The notes beneath the pieces are model-generated. The model saw nothing but the letters and a program-made list of their open reading frames with translations, was not told the origin of the DNA and did no database searches. A stretch of DNA of 64,000 nt from Myxococcales bacterium (GTDB lineage: Bacteria; Myxococcota_A; Bradymonadia; UBA7976; UBA1532): NCBI GenBank assembly GCA_020633555.1, contig JACKDL010000016.1:94188-158187 (forward strand), read 5' to 3'. Of this stretch, positions 23,859-31,694 are shown in pieces. How positions within the stretch are numbered: the stretch's first letter is position 1; the number at the start of each line of letters is the position of its first letter. The position numbers and the translations under genes are program-made.

Positions 23859-24563
23859 ATGGCCTTCGAAGGCTTCCCGACCGCCGCGCTGGACTTCTAC
23901 GCGGGGGTCGCCGCCCACAACGATCCGGTGTGGTTCGAGGCCCACCGCGAGGCCTATGACGGCGCGGTCGTCGCCCCCAGCCAGGCCTTCATCGAGGCCT
24001 TGGGACAGCGGCTGCAGGCCCTGCGCCCCGAGGTGGGCTACAGCCCGAACCACACGGGCCGCGGCAGCTTCAAGAAGATCCACACCGACCGGCGCTTCAA
24101 CCCCGACCGCCCGCCGTTCAAGACCTACGCCCAGATGATCTTCTGGGAGGGCCCGCTGGCGCAGAAGAAGGCCAACAGCGTCTTCAAGGTGCACTTCGAG
24201 CCGGGCAAGGTCGTGGTGGGGGCGGGCCTCTGGTACTTCGACGGCAAGCTGCTGAAGGCGTACCGGGCGGCGGTGGCCGACGACGCCACGGGCGCGCCCC
24301 TGCAGGCGCTGGTGGATGCGCTGGCTGCCAAGGGCTACGCCATCGGCCACAGCCACTACCAGCGGGTGCCCCGGGGCTACCCGGCCGATCACCCGCGCGC
24401 CGGGCTGCTCAAGCACGACGGCCTGTTCGCGCGCTTCACCGCCAGCCCGCCGCCGGCGGCCTTCCACCGGGCCGACTTCGTGGACTGGGCCCTGGACCAC
24501 TGCGAGGCGCTGGCGCCCCTCCACGGCTGGTGCGTGGACTTCCTGGAGGGGGCCAGCCGATGA
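23859..24563 (+). CDS. DUF2461 family protein
   Basis: A 234-residue cytosolic protein. Start 23859 is preceded by CCAGGAGCC. The order of conserved blocks fits DUF2461 (TIGR02453): F-x-L-D-F-x-G near the start (LDFYAGVAAHNDPVWFEAHR), SFKKIHTDRRFNPDRPPFKT, then GAGLWYFDGKLLKAYR. The biochemical role of this family is not known. The stop overlaps the start of the next gene (ATGA). A -10-like TATCCT lies at 23823-23828. Confidence 0.88.
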   Translation: MAFEGFPTAALDFYAGVAAHNDPVWFEAHREAYDGAVVAPSQAFIEALGQRLQALRPEVGYSPNHTGRGSFKKIHTDRRFNPDRPPFKTYAQMIFWEGPLAQKKANSVFKVHFEPGKVVVGAGLWYFDGKLLKAYRAAVADDATGAPLQALVDALAAKGYAIGHSHYQRVPRGYPADHPRAGLLKHDGLFARFTASPPPAAFHRADFVDWALDHCEALAPLHGWCVDFLEGASR

Positions 24564-25162
24564 CCGCCCGCGTGCCCCTGGCCCTGCTGATCCTGGTGGC
24601 GACGCCCGCGGCCGCCGAGACCCCGCCCACCCCCCAGGCGCTGTGCGCCCACATCCGCGCCGTGGCCAAGGCGCAGCCCGGCGGGCCCGAGCCCCTGAGC
24701 GACGCGTTCTGCCAGAAGATGCTGGCGGGCCAGCGCGAGGCCCTGGGCCCCAAGGGCTGGGCGGGCTTCGCCGCGTGTGTGCAGCAGGCGCAGCAGCCCG
24801 CGGCGCTGGGCGCCTGCAACCCCAGCCGCTTCGCCGGCGAGAAGCCCCCCCCGACGCTGCCGGCGGTGCCCGCGGGGGCGTCCTTCGGCCGGCAGGTGGT
24901 GGTGCTGATGGAGCGGGTCGTGGCGCTGGCCGAGCACCACCGGCCCGCCTGCGCGGCCCTGGGGGTGGCGCTGGACGCCGAGCAGGCCGCCCACGGGGCG
25001 CTGCTGAAGCAGCTCACGGCCTTCCGGTCGCTGCCCCAGGCGGAGCGCGCGGCGCGGCTGAAGGCGGTGGAGAAGGAGACGGTGGCCCTGGTGGCGGCGC
25101 TGGTGCCGCTGGCGGGCCTGTGCGAGCACCCCCTGCTGACGGCGCTGGTGGGCTCGCTCTGA
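24560..25162 (+). CDS. Secreted hypothetical protein
   Basis: A 200-residue protein with a Sec signal peptide ending in TPAAAE (about residue 19). The mature part is helical, with several Cys (CAHI, FCQKML, FAACVQQA, GACNP), suggesting disulfides in the periplasm. It is co-translated with the DUF2461 gene through an ATGA overlap. No family is recognised and no catalytic motif is seen. Confidence 0.75.
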   Translation: MTARVPLALLILVATPAAAETPPTPQALCAHIRAVAKAQPGGPEPLSDAFCQKMLAGQREALGPKGWAGFAACVQQAQQPAALGACNPSRFAGEKPPPTLPAVPAGASFGRQVVVLMERVVALAEHHRPACAALGVALDAEQAAHGALLKQLTAFRSLPQAERAARLKAVEKETVALVAALVPLAGLCEHPLLTALVGSL

Positions 25163-25177
25163 GGGCGGGATGGGGCC

Positions 25178-26629
25178 TCAGCCCTCGACGCGGGTGAGCT
25201 CGCGGCGGCGGCCGGCGGCCTCGCGGGCGGCGGTGAGCGCCCACTGGAAGCCCACGATGCCCACCACGACCACGCTCAGGGCCAGCATGACCTTGAAGGC
25301 GGGGGCACCGAAGAAGCTCACCACCATCAGCGCGAAGGCGTAGAAGTCGCGCTTGGCCACGAACATGAAGCGGTCACAGAAGCGCTGGAACCAGTTGGGA
25401 TCCCGGGCGTTCTGGAAGTCCCACTCGATGGCCAGGTGGGTGCCCTTGCCGTTCTCGAGCAGCTTCTTGTACAGGCTGCCGGCCACGATCCAGCCCACCA
25501 CGAAGGTGGTGGCCCCGAGCTGCCACCACAGGCTCTCGCCGGTGAGCCTGGTGACCGCGATGCCCATGGACAGGATGTAGGTGGTGTTCACCACGTCGTC
25601 GACGATGGTGTCGAACCACTCGCCCCAGTCGCTGTGCTTGAACTTGAGGCGGGCGATCTCGCCGTCGCAGCCGTCGATGGCGCTGCTGAGCTGGAAGAGC
25701 ACGCCGCCCAGGGGGATCAGCCACAGGCTGCTGGGGGTGACCATCAGGGTCACGATGGAGGCGGCCAGGCCCACCAGCAGGCCCACGAAGGTCATGTGGT
25801 TGGGCACCACGTTCGTGTTCACCAGCAGGCGGGTGATGCTCTTCGAGATCTTGCGGTTGATGTGCTTGCTGACGGGCCCGTCGATGGCCTTGGTCAGCGA
25901 CTTGAAGAGCAGCTTCTCGGCGTGCTTCTTCGACCCCGGGGTGTCCACGTCCTGCCACCAGGCCGCGCCCACGTCCACCACGCGGGCCTTGTCCTGGGCC
26001 ACCAGGGCCTGCACGCCGTCGCTGAGCGAGGTGTCGCCCTTCTCGTCCAGCACCCGCTGCAGGGCGTCGAACAGGGCCGGGGCGCAGCGGAAGACGCCGG
26101 TGTCCACCGCGTCGAACTCGGGCAGCATCTTGCCGATCTTCACGATGCGGTCGCCGGGCCCGGTCACCACCTTGGTGGCGTCGTCCATGTCGTAGATGGT
26201 GTCGAGCTTGCGATCCACGGCCAGCAGCAGGCCGCCCTCGGGGCTCTTCACCTGCAGCGCCTGGTAGATGGCCGGATCCACCACGTGGTCGGCCATCATC
26301 AGGAAGAACTCGCCGCGGATGTGGGGCCGGGCCGCGAGCACGCTCACGCCGTTGGCGAGCTGGTAGCGCTCGTTGAGCACCCACACCAGCTCCACGCCCG
26401 CCAGCTCGGGATCCTCGGCCAGGGCGCCGCGGACGCGCTCGCCGTCGTGGCCGAGCACGATGACGAAGCGGGTGATGCCGGCCTTCTTGGCGGTGAGCAC
26501 GGCGCGCTTGAGCAGCGGCAGGCCGCCCACGTTCACCAGGGGCTTGGGCAGGGGCTGGGCCTCGCCGCGGATCCGCGTGCCCATACCGGCGGCGAGGATG
26601 ATGGCCTGGTCGACCGGGTTGACGTGCAT
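25178..26629 (-). CDS. Fused sugar/inositol-phosphate nucleotidyltransferase and CDP-alcohol phosphatidyltransferase
   Basis: A 483-residue bifunctional protein; start 26629 follows GGGAG. Residues 1-235 form a nucleotidyltransferase (LAAGMGTRIRGEAQPLPKPL, GxGTR and PK motifs; ADHVVDP metal site). From about residue 265 comes a membrane transferase with an intact D-x2-DG-x2-AR-x8-G-x3-D-x3-D signature (DGCDGEIARLKFKHSDWGEW then FDTIVDD) and several helices. The fusion matches IPCT/DIPPS-type enzymes, which activate inositol-1-phosphate with CTP and transfer it to a second inositol-phosphate acceptor. In a mesophile the product may instead be an inositol-type lipid or solute. Confidence 0.85.
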   Translation of the reverse strand: MHVNPVDQAIILAAGMGTRIRGEAQPLPKPLVNVGGLPLLKRAVLTAKKAGITRFVIVLGHDGERVRGALAEDPELAGVELVWVLNERYQLANGVSVLAARPHIRGEFFLMMADHVVDPAIYQALQVKSPEGGLLLAVDRKLDTIYDMDDATKVVTGPGDRIVKIGKMLPEFDAVDTGVFRCAPALFDALQRVLDEKGDTSLSDGVQALVAQDKARVVDVGAAWWQDVDTPGSKKHAEKLLFKSLTKAIDGPVSKHINRKISKSITRLLVNTNVVPNHMTFVGLLVGLAASIVTLMVTPSSLWLIPLGGVLFQLSSAIDGCDGEIARLKFKHSDWGEWFDTIVDDVVNTTYILSMGIAVTRLTGESLWWQLGATTFVVGWIVAGSLYKKLLENGKGTHLAIEWDFQNARDPNWFQRFCDRFMFVAKRDFYAFALMVVSFFGAPAFKVMLALSVVVVGIVGFQWALTAAREAAGRRRELTRVEG

Positions 26630-26826
26630 CTCGACTCCCTTTCCCGGGTTGGCCGGCGATCTGGAGTAGGGGTGCTCCACCTTTTCCGGTCAGGTGGAGG
26701 ATCCATGCTCCAGGGCGGCGGCGCCCGGCGGGGGCTGGCCCCGCAATCTTGTTTCGGGAGCGGCAGCAAGCAAGAAGTGATCCATGCGCCGGGCCCTGCG
26801 GTGGCGCGGATCCGCGGATCCGGGGC

Positions 26827-27417
26827 TCAGGCGGCGGGCCCCTCGGCCAGCACGTGGCCGAACAGCACCGGCCACTCGTCCGCGAGCTCGGGGGTCACCA
26901 GGGCGGCGGCGTAGGCCTCGTGGGCCGGGGTGCCCAGCCGGCGCCGGCAGGTCTCGATGCGGGCCACCATGGCGCCGCGCCAGGCGGCCGGCGTGCTGGC
27001 GATGAGATCGGCCAGCGCGGCCTGGGCGTCGGGATCCACCGGCGCCAGGGCCACCATGGGGCGGATCCACGGATCCGCGAGGCGCACCCGGGTGGCTGGG
27101 CCCAGCCGGTCGAACAGGGTGTGCCCGTCGGGCTCGTGGAACAGGGCGGCCAGGGCCAGCGCCCGCCGCTGGGGCGGCGCCTGGGCGTCGAACAGCAGGA
27201 TCAGCAGGCGCTCGCGGCCCACGCCGGCGCCCAGCACGCGGGCCAGCAGGGGCACACAGTCGCTCTGCTCGGCGGTGATGTCGCCGGCCAGGATCCGGTC
27301 GGCCAGCGCGGCCTGCAGCGCTGCCGAGCTCACGGCGCCCCGGCGTTCGGCCAGCCGGGCCGCGTCGGCGGGGGGGGTGTGGAGCAGGGCATCCAGGGCG
27401 GTGTGAACGGTGGACAT
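26827..27417 (-). CDS. Hypothetical helical protein
   Basis: A 196-residue cytosolic protein rich in Ala, Leu and Arg, predicted all-helical with a HEAT- or armadillo-like rhythm. There is no signal peptide and no recognised motif. The start is supported by GAGGTGA six bases upstream, inside the hairpin at 27424-27444. It stands alone between the inositol-lipid gene and the DUF2914 gene, both on the same strand. No function is proposed. Confidence 0.7.
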   Translation of the reverse strand: MSTVHTALDALLHTPPADAARLAERRGAVSSAALQAALADRILAGDITAEQSDCVPLLARVLGAGVGRERLLILLFDAQAPPQRRALALAALFHEPDGHTLFDRLGPATRVRLADPWIRPMVALAPVDPDAQAALADLIASTPAAWRGAMVARIETCRRRLGTPAHEAYAAALVTPELADEWPVLFGHVLAEGPAA

Positions 27418-27423
27418 GGATCA

Positions 27424-27444
27424 CCTCGAAGCGGGCCTTCGAGG
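27424..27444 (-). promoter_or_regulatory. Hairpin that would cover the ribosome-binding site
   Basis: Two perfect 8-bp arms (27424-27431 and 27437-27444) around a 5-nt loop lie just upstream of the start at 27417. On the transcript the 3' arm ends in the GAGG of the GAGGUGA ribosome site, so folding would hide it. Regulation by RNA structure is inferred, not shown. Confidence 0.5.
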
Positions 27445-27484
27445 GATCCATCGGCGGATTGGCGGGCGTGTCGCGCCTAAATCG

Positions 27485-28954
27485 TCAGCGGTCGGGCGCG
27501 GCCAGGCTGGCCCAGGCCGCCTCATGGGCCGCGACGCGCCAGGGGTGGCGGGCGGGCAGCCAGCGCACGCCCAGCAGCGCCTTCAGGCCGCCCGGCACCG
27601 CCAGGGCGGCGGGCGCCCGGCCGACGCGGCGCACCACCAAGGCCGAGCCCCCCGGCCGCACGGCGCCGCAGGGGGCTCGCCACCAGCCCCCGGCGTCGGG
27701 GCCCTCGAGCACCGCGGGGGTCTCGACGGGGATGTCCACGCGGAAGGTGCGCTCGGGGCCCGTCATCAGCGTGAACAGGCGCAGATCTCCGGCCGCCCCC
27801 AGGGCCCAGGCCGCGCGACGGAAGTCGTGCTTCGCGGGATCGGGGGCCACCTCGGGGGTCAGGCGGGTGAGCTCGGCCAGGCGCGCCACCGTGCGGATGG
27901 GCAGATCGGGGATCCGCCCCAGGGTGGGATCCGCCGGACGCCCGGGGGCGCCCACCGTCAGATAGCGGCTGCGGTCGAACCACTCGGGCGCCCGCCCCGT
28001 GAGGCGCAGGTGGACCCCCACCAGGCCGCCCAGCACGCTCACCACGGTCAGGTGGTTGTGCTCGGCGCGGATCTCGTCGGGAGCCACCGGCAGGCGCGCG
28101 GGGAAGCCGGCCCAGCGGGTGGGTGGGCCGCCGGCCAGCGGGCGACCCCAGAGCAGGTCGTGCTCCCGATCCACCAGCCCGGTGCCGGCGCGCTGCGTGT
28201 CGCGGGTGCGCACCACCCGCAGGGCGTGGGCGGCGCCCGAGAAGTCCACCACGGCCAGACCCGGCACCACGGCCTCGACGGGGCGCCGGGCGCCCGGGCG
28301 GAGCACCAGGGTGCGGGGCTGGGCCTCGCCGTCCAGGAAGGTCACCAGGGCCCGGCAGTCGCTCGGAGCCGGTGTGGGCGCCGCCTCGGGGGCGGGATCC
28401 TCGGGCTCCGGGGCCTCGGGCGCGGGATCCTCCGGCTCCGGGTCCTCGGGCGCGGGATCCTCCGGCTCCGGGTCCTCGGGCTCGGCCTCTTCGGGCGTGG
28501 GATCCTCCGGCTCAGCCTCTTCCGGCTCCGGGTCCTTGCGCGCGGGCGCCTGCGTCTCGGCGACGTCGGGCCGCTCGCCCCCGACGGTGAACGCCCGCTC
28601 GGCGAGCACGGCGCCGTCCTCGGCCTCCAAGCGCACGACCCACGGCCCCGCGTGCCGGGGGTGCAGCCAGCGGCGGCTCCAGGTGCGCCAGCGGGGGCTG
28701 TTGCTCACCTTCACCCGTTGCCGATGCACCTCGCGGCCGGCGTGGATCCACACGAACACCAGGTGGGTGGGGGGGCCGGCGCCGTTGTCCACCTGCGCCC
28801 ACGCGAACACGCGGTCGTCGGGGGGGAAGTGGGCCTGCTCGCCCCGGGGCTCGCGGGCCTTCACCTCGGCGGCGGTCACCATCCGCACCACGGTGGGGGC
28901 GGCGCCGGCCAGGGCGGGCGCGAGCGTCAGCAGCAACAGGAGGGCCAGGCGCAT
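27485..28954 (-). CDS. DUF2914-domain protein with Pro/Glu repeat linker
   Basis: A 489-residue exported protein with a signal peptide (LLLLTLAPALAGAAP). Residues about 45-125 match DUF2914 (DDRVFAWAQVDNG, then LVFVWIHAGREVHR and RTWSRRWL). A linker of EPEDPAP-type repeats follows (about 138-190), encoded by 30-bp tandem units. A C-terminal region of about 290 residues is not recognised. The frame stays open far upstream, but this start gives the signal peptide and the upstream part overlaps a different gene. Function unknown; DUF2914 proteins are usually periplasmic. Confidence 0.8.
   Translation of the reverse strand: MRLALLLLLTLAPALAGAAPTVVRMVTAAEVKAREPRGEQAHFPPDDRVFAWAQVDNGAGPPTHLVFVWIHAGREVHRQRVKVSNSPRWRTWSRRWLHPRHAGPWVVRLEAEDGAVLAERAFTVGGERPDVAETQAPARKDPEPEEAEPEDPTPEEAEPEDPEPEDPAPEDPEPEDPAPEAPEPEDPAPEAAPTPAPSDCRALVTFLDGEAQPRTLVLRPGARRPVEAVVPGLAVVDFSGAAHALRVVRTRDTQRAGTGLVDREHDLLWGRPLAGGPPTRWAGFPARLPVAPDEIRAEHNHLTVVSVLGGLVGVHLRLTGRAPEWFDRSRYLTVGAPGRPADPTLGRIPDLPIRTVARLAELTRLTPEVAPDPAKHDFRRAAWALGAAGDLRLFTLMTGPERTFRVDIPVETPAVLEGPDAGGWWRAPCGAVRPGGSALVVRRVGRAPAALAVPGGLKALLGVRWLPARHPWRVAAHEAAWASLAAPDR
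28388..28540 (-). repeat. 30-bp in-frame tandem repeats
   Basis: Degenerate copies of a unit of about 30 bp (core GGATCCTCCGGCTCCGGGTC on the plus strand) encode the Pro/Glu/Asp linker of the DUF2914 protein. At least four copies are recognisable. Confidence 0.85.
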
Positions 28955-29032
28955 GGCGCGCAGCCTGCCCGGGGCGGGCGGCGGACTCAAGGCGCGTTGC
29001 GCGGCGCCGGCGTGGCCGGCCAGACTCCGACC

Positions 29033-29245
29033 ATGGCGAACGACGACCTCCCCGACGTGCGCGACGGGCTCACCCGGCTGGAGCGGGTGATCCTGTTCGA
29101 GCTCCACAAGGCCCAGCAGGAGCTGGGCGGCCAGCGCCACGTGCCCACGGCCATGCTCTATGGCCGGGTCTGCGAGCACATCGCGGTGTCGGTGCCGCGC
29201 TTCCAGCGGGCGCTGCAGCGGCTGGTGGGGCAGGGCTGGGGCTGA
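29033..29245 (+). CDS. Small helical (winged-helix-like) protein
   Basis: A 70-residue protein that starts 24 nt after the end of the threonine dehydratase gene on the opposite strand. The sequence DGLTRLERVILFELHKAQQE, followed by VPTAMLYGRVCEHI and RFQRALQRLVGQG, fits three helices with a short turn, as in small winged-helix or repressor-like proteins. The ribosome site is poor (CCGACC). No family recognised; it could be a small DNA-binding protein. Confidence 0.55.
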   Translation: MANDDLPDVRDGLTRLERVILFELHKAQQELGGQRHVPTAMLYGRVCEHIAVSVPRFQRALQRLVGQGWG

Positions 29246-29268
29246 CGGTCGCCTGCTGGGGGCGTGCG

Positions 29269-30195
29269 TCAGCGGCGCAGGTTGCCCGGATCGGTGTTCG
29301 ACCCGCAGAGCAGCACGCCGATGGGGCCGGGATCGTCGTCCAGCAGCCCCTGGGCCAGGGCGGCCAGCGCGGCGCAGCCGCCGGGCTCGTAGACCAGCCG
29401 GGCGTGATCCCAGAGCCACTGGCGGACGCCCAGGATGGCCTCGTCGCTCACCAGCTCCACCCGATCCAGCCCATCGGCGCACACGGCGTAGGTCAGCTCG
29501 CCCGCCTGGCCCGCGCCCAGCGCGTCGGCAGCCACGGACTCCAGGTGGTTCAGGCGCACCGGGCGGCCCGCGCGCAGGGCCTCGTGCATGGTGGCCGCGC
29601 CGTAGGGCTCCACGCCCACCACGCGCCGGGAGCCGGCGGCCAGGACGGCGCCCGCGGCCAGCCCGCCGCCGCCCACGGCCACCACCACGGTGTTCACCTC
29701 GGGGACGTCCTCGAGCAGCTCGGCGATGGCGGTGCCCTGCCCGGCGATGACCGCGGCGTCGTCGTAGGCGTGCACGTAGGGCATGCCGGTGCTGGCGGCG
29801 GTGTTGCGGGCGGCCAGATTGGCCTCGGGGTAGCCGCCGGGCACCAGCCGCACGTCCCCGCCGGCGCGTTCGATGGCCTCGACCTTCACGGCGGGCGCGC
29901 CCTCGGGCACGAAAACCCGCACGGGCACGCCCAGCAGGAAGCCCGCCCAGGCCACGCCGAGGCCGTGGTTGCCGCCGCTGGCGGTCACCACGCCCCCGCG
30001 GGCGTCCTCGCCCAGGGCCATGAGCTTGTTCAGGGCGCCGCGGAGCTTGAAGGAGCCCGAGCGCTGGAGCCCTTCGAGCTTGAGCACCACCGGGCGGGCC
30101 CCAGGGCCCTGCAGGCGCAGGATGGGGGTGCGGCGGATCCAGGGGGCGAGGCGCGCGGCGGCCTCGGCGACGTCGGCAGGCGTGGGCAAGTGCAT
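29269..30195 (-). CDS. Threonine/serine dehydratase (PLP fold type II)
   Basis: A 308-residue PLP enzyme with the catalytic Lys50 in SGSFKLRGAL, the SGGNHGLGVAWA phosphate-loop segment, and the Gly-rich VVAVGGGGLAAG loop that binds the cofactor phosphate. This is the catalytic part of threonine deaminase (IlvA/TdcB) without the C-terminal allosteric ACT-like domain, so it should turn threonine or serine into 2-oxo acids plus ammonia. Serine racemase remains possible. TATGCT at 30202-30207 ends six bases before the ATG, hinting at a leaderless transcript. Confidence 0.87.
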   Translation of the reverse strand: MHLPTPADVAEAAARLAPWIRRTPILRLQGPGARPVVLKLEGLQRSGSFKLRGALNKLMALGEDARGGVVTASGGNHGLGVAWAGFLLGVPVRVFVPEGAPAVKVEAIERAGGDVRLVPGGYPEANLAARNTAASTGMPYVHAYDDAAVIAGQGTAIAELLEDVPEVNTVVVAVGGGGLAAGAVLAAGSRRVVGVEPYGAATMHEALRAGRPVRLNHLESVAADALGAGQAGELTYAVCADGLDRVELVSDEAILGVRQWLWDHARLVYEPGGCAALAALAQGLLDDDPGPIGVLLCGSNTDPGNLRR

Positions 30196-30201
30196 CCGCC
30201 G

Positions 30202-30207
30202 AGCATA
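30202..30207 (-). promoter_or_regulatory. Possible -10 element (TATGCT) for a leaderless transcript
   Basis: On the minus strand TATGCT ends six bases before the ATG of the dehydratase gene at 30195, so the expected start point coincides with the first codon. No good -35 is seen. Confidence 0.35.
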
Positions 30208-30281
30208 CCGCGAGCCGCGCTGACCACGCAGCCCCTGCGGTCAAGCCGGCCCCGTGGACGGGTTGCCGCCCGTGGGGCACG

Positions 30282-31694
30282 ATGGCGCCCGTGCGATGGC
30301 CACTCCCCCAAGCCCTGCGCGCCCAGCTCGCCGTGGGCTTCCTGGTGCCGGCCGTGCTGGCGCTGGGGGCGCTGGGGGCGTTGGGCTTCTTCGCCGCCCG
30401 CAGTCTGGTGGAGGACGAGGTGGGTCGCCGGCTCACCGGGGCGGCGGCGGCCACCGCCGCCGGCCTGAACTCGGGGCTGGTGGCGCGCTTCCAGCCCGAC
30501 AGCCAGCGCACCCACGAGAACCTGGTGCGGCGCCTGGAGCGCGCCGCCGAGGCCAGCGGGGCGCGGCGGGTGTTCCTGGTGCGGCCCGACGGCGAGGCCA
30601 TCGCCGACTCCAGCCCCGAGGCGCCGCCCCCCGGGCAGCCCGATCGCAGCCTGGCCGAGGACCGCTTCGAGCTGGAGCGGGTCGCCGCCGGCGAGGCCGC
30701 CGCCAGCGTGCTGTACCGGGGCACGGACGGCGTCCGCTACATGCGCGGCTTCGCGCCGGTGGCCCACGAGGGGCAGGTGGTGGCGGTGCTGGGGGTCGAG
30801 GGCGACGCGGGCGCCTACGCCAACCTGGACGCCCTGGGCCGCTACCTGGTGGGCCTGACGGCGCTGGCGCTGCTGCTGCTGGCCCTGATGGTGGGCTTCT
30901 TCGCCCGCGCCCTCACCGCGCCCCTGGGCCGGCTGGTGGCGGCGGCGCAGCGCATCGGCGCCGGCGAGCTGGACGCCCCGGTGCCCGAGGTGGGGCGCGC
31001 CGCCGAGATCACCGCCCTGGCCCGCACCATGGACGAGATGCGCGAGCGGCTGCTGAAGCGCGACCGCGAGCTCCAGATGATGCTCGGCGGCATCGCCCAC
31101 GAGGTGCGCAACCCCCTGGGGGGCATGGAGCTGTTCGTGGGCCTGCTCGAGGACGACCTGCAGGATCGCCCCGACGAGCTCGAGCTGCTCACCCGGGTGA
31201 AGAAGGAGCTGGGCCAGCTCAAGCGGGTGGTCGAAGAGTTCCTGGCCTACGCCCGCCGCGCACCCATCGAGCGTCAGCCGGTGGCCCTGGGCGAGCTGAT
31301 CTTCGAGCTGGCCATGGGCGCCGGCGACCTGCAGGTGCGCCTCGAAGGCGACGCCGACGCGGTGCTCCAGGCCGATCCCGGGCAGCTCAAGCGGCTGCTG
31401 CTGAACCTGATCCGCAACGCGGGGCAGGCGGGGGCCACCACCGTCACGGTGACGCCCACGGGCCAGGGGCTGGTGGTGCAGGACGACGGCCCGGGGGTGC
31501 CCGCCGCGCAGGCCGAGCAGGTGTTCGACGCCTTCTACACCACCCGCGAGAAGGGCACGGGCCTGGGCCTGGCGCTGTGCCAGCGCATCGCCGAGGCCCA
31601 CGGGGGCGGGCTCACCCTCGACAACCCCGGCCAGCCGGGGGCGCGCTTCACTCTGCGGCTGGGCCCTTCGGCAGATCCGCCAGCCGCTGCTTGA
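30282..31694 (+). CDS. Orphan sensor histidine kinase
   Basis: A 470-residue membrane kinase without an adjacent response regulator. The N-terminal helix (LAVGFLVPAVLALGALGALG) is followed by an extracytoplasmic sensor of about 150 residues, a second helix (LVGLTALALLLLALMVGFF) and a HAMP region. Phospho-acceptor His273 lies in GGIAHEVRNPLGG. The ATPase boxes are LLLNLIRNAGQAG, QDDGPGVPA and TGLGLALCQRIAE. The partner regulator must be encoded elsewhere. The last 47 bp overlap the convergent TPR gene. Confidence 0.9.
   Translation: MAPVRWPLPQALRAQLAVGFLVPAVLALGALGALGFFAARSLVEDEVGRRLTGAAAATAAGLNSGLVARFQPDSQRTHENLVRRLERAAEASGARRVFLVRPDGEAIADSSPEAPPPGQPDRSLAEDRFELERVAAGEAAASVLYRGTDGVRYMRGFAPVAHEGQVVAVLGVEGDAGAYANLDALGRYLVGLTALALLLLALMVGFFARALTAPLGRLVAAAQRIGAGELDAPVPEVGRAAEITALARTMDEMRERLLKRDRELQMMLGGIAHEVRNPLGGMELFVGLLEDDLQDRPDELELLTRVKKELGQLKRVVEEFLAYARRAPIERQPVALGELIFELAMGAGDLQVRLEGDADAVLQADPGQLKRLLLNLIRNAGQAGATTVTVTPTGQGLVVQDDGPGVPAAQAEQVFDAFYTTREKGTGLGLALCQRIAEAHGGGLTLDNPGQPGARFTLRLGPSADPPAAA

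Noticed and set aside
26750..26826. Attachment site or mobile-element boundary
   Set aside because: Clusters of GGATCC/GCGGATCC look repetitive, but no target duplication, integrase or transposase is present.
27485..30724. 1079-codon version of the DUF2914 gene
   Set aside because: The N-terminal half is a shadow of the threonine dehydratase gene; a signal peptide begins at 28954.
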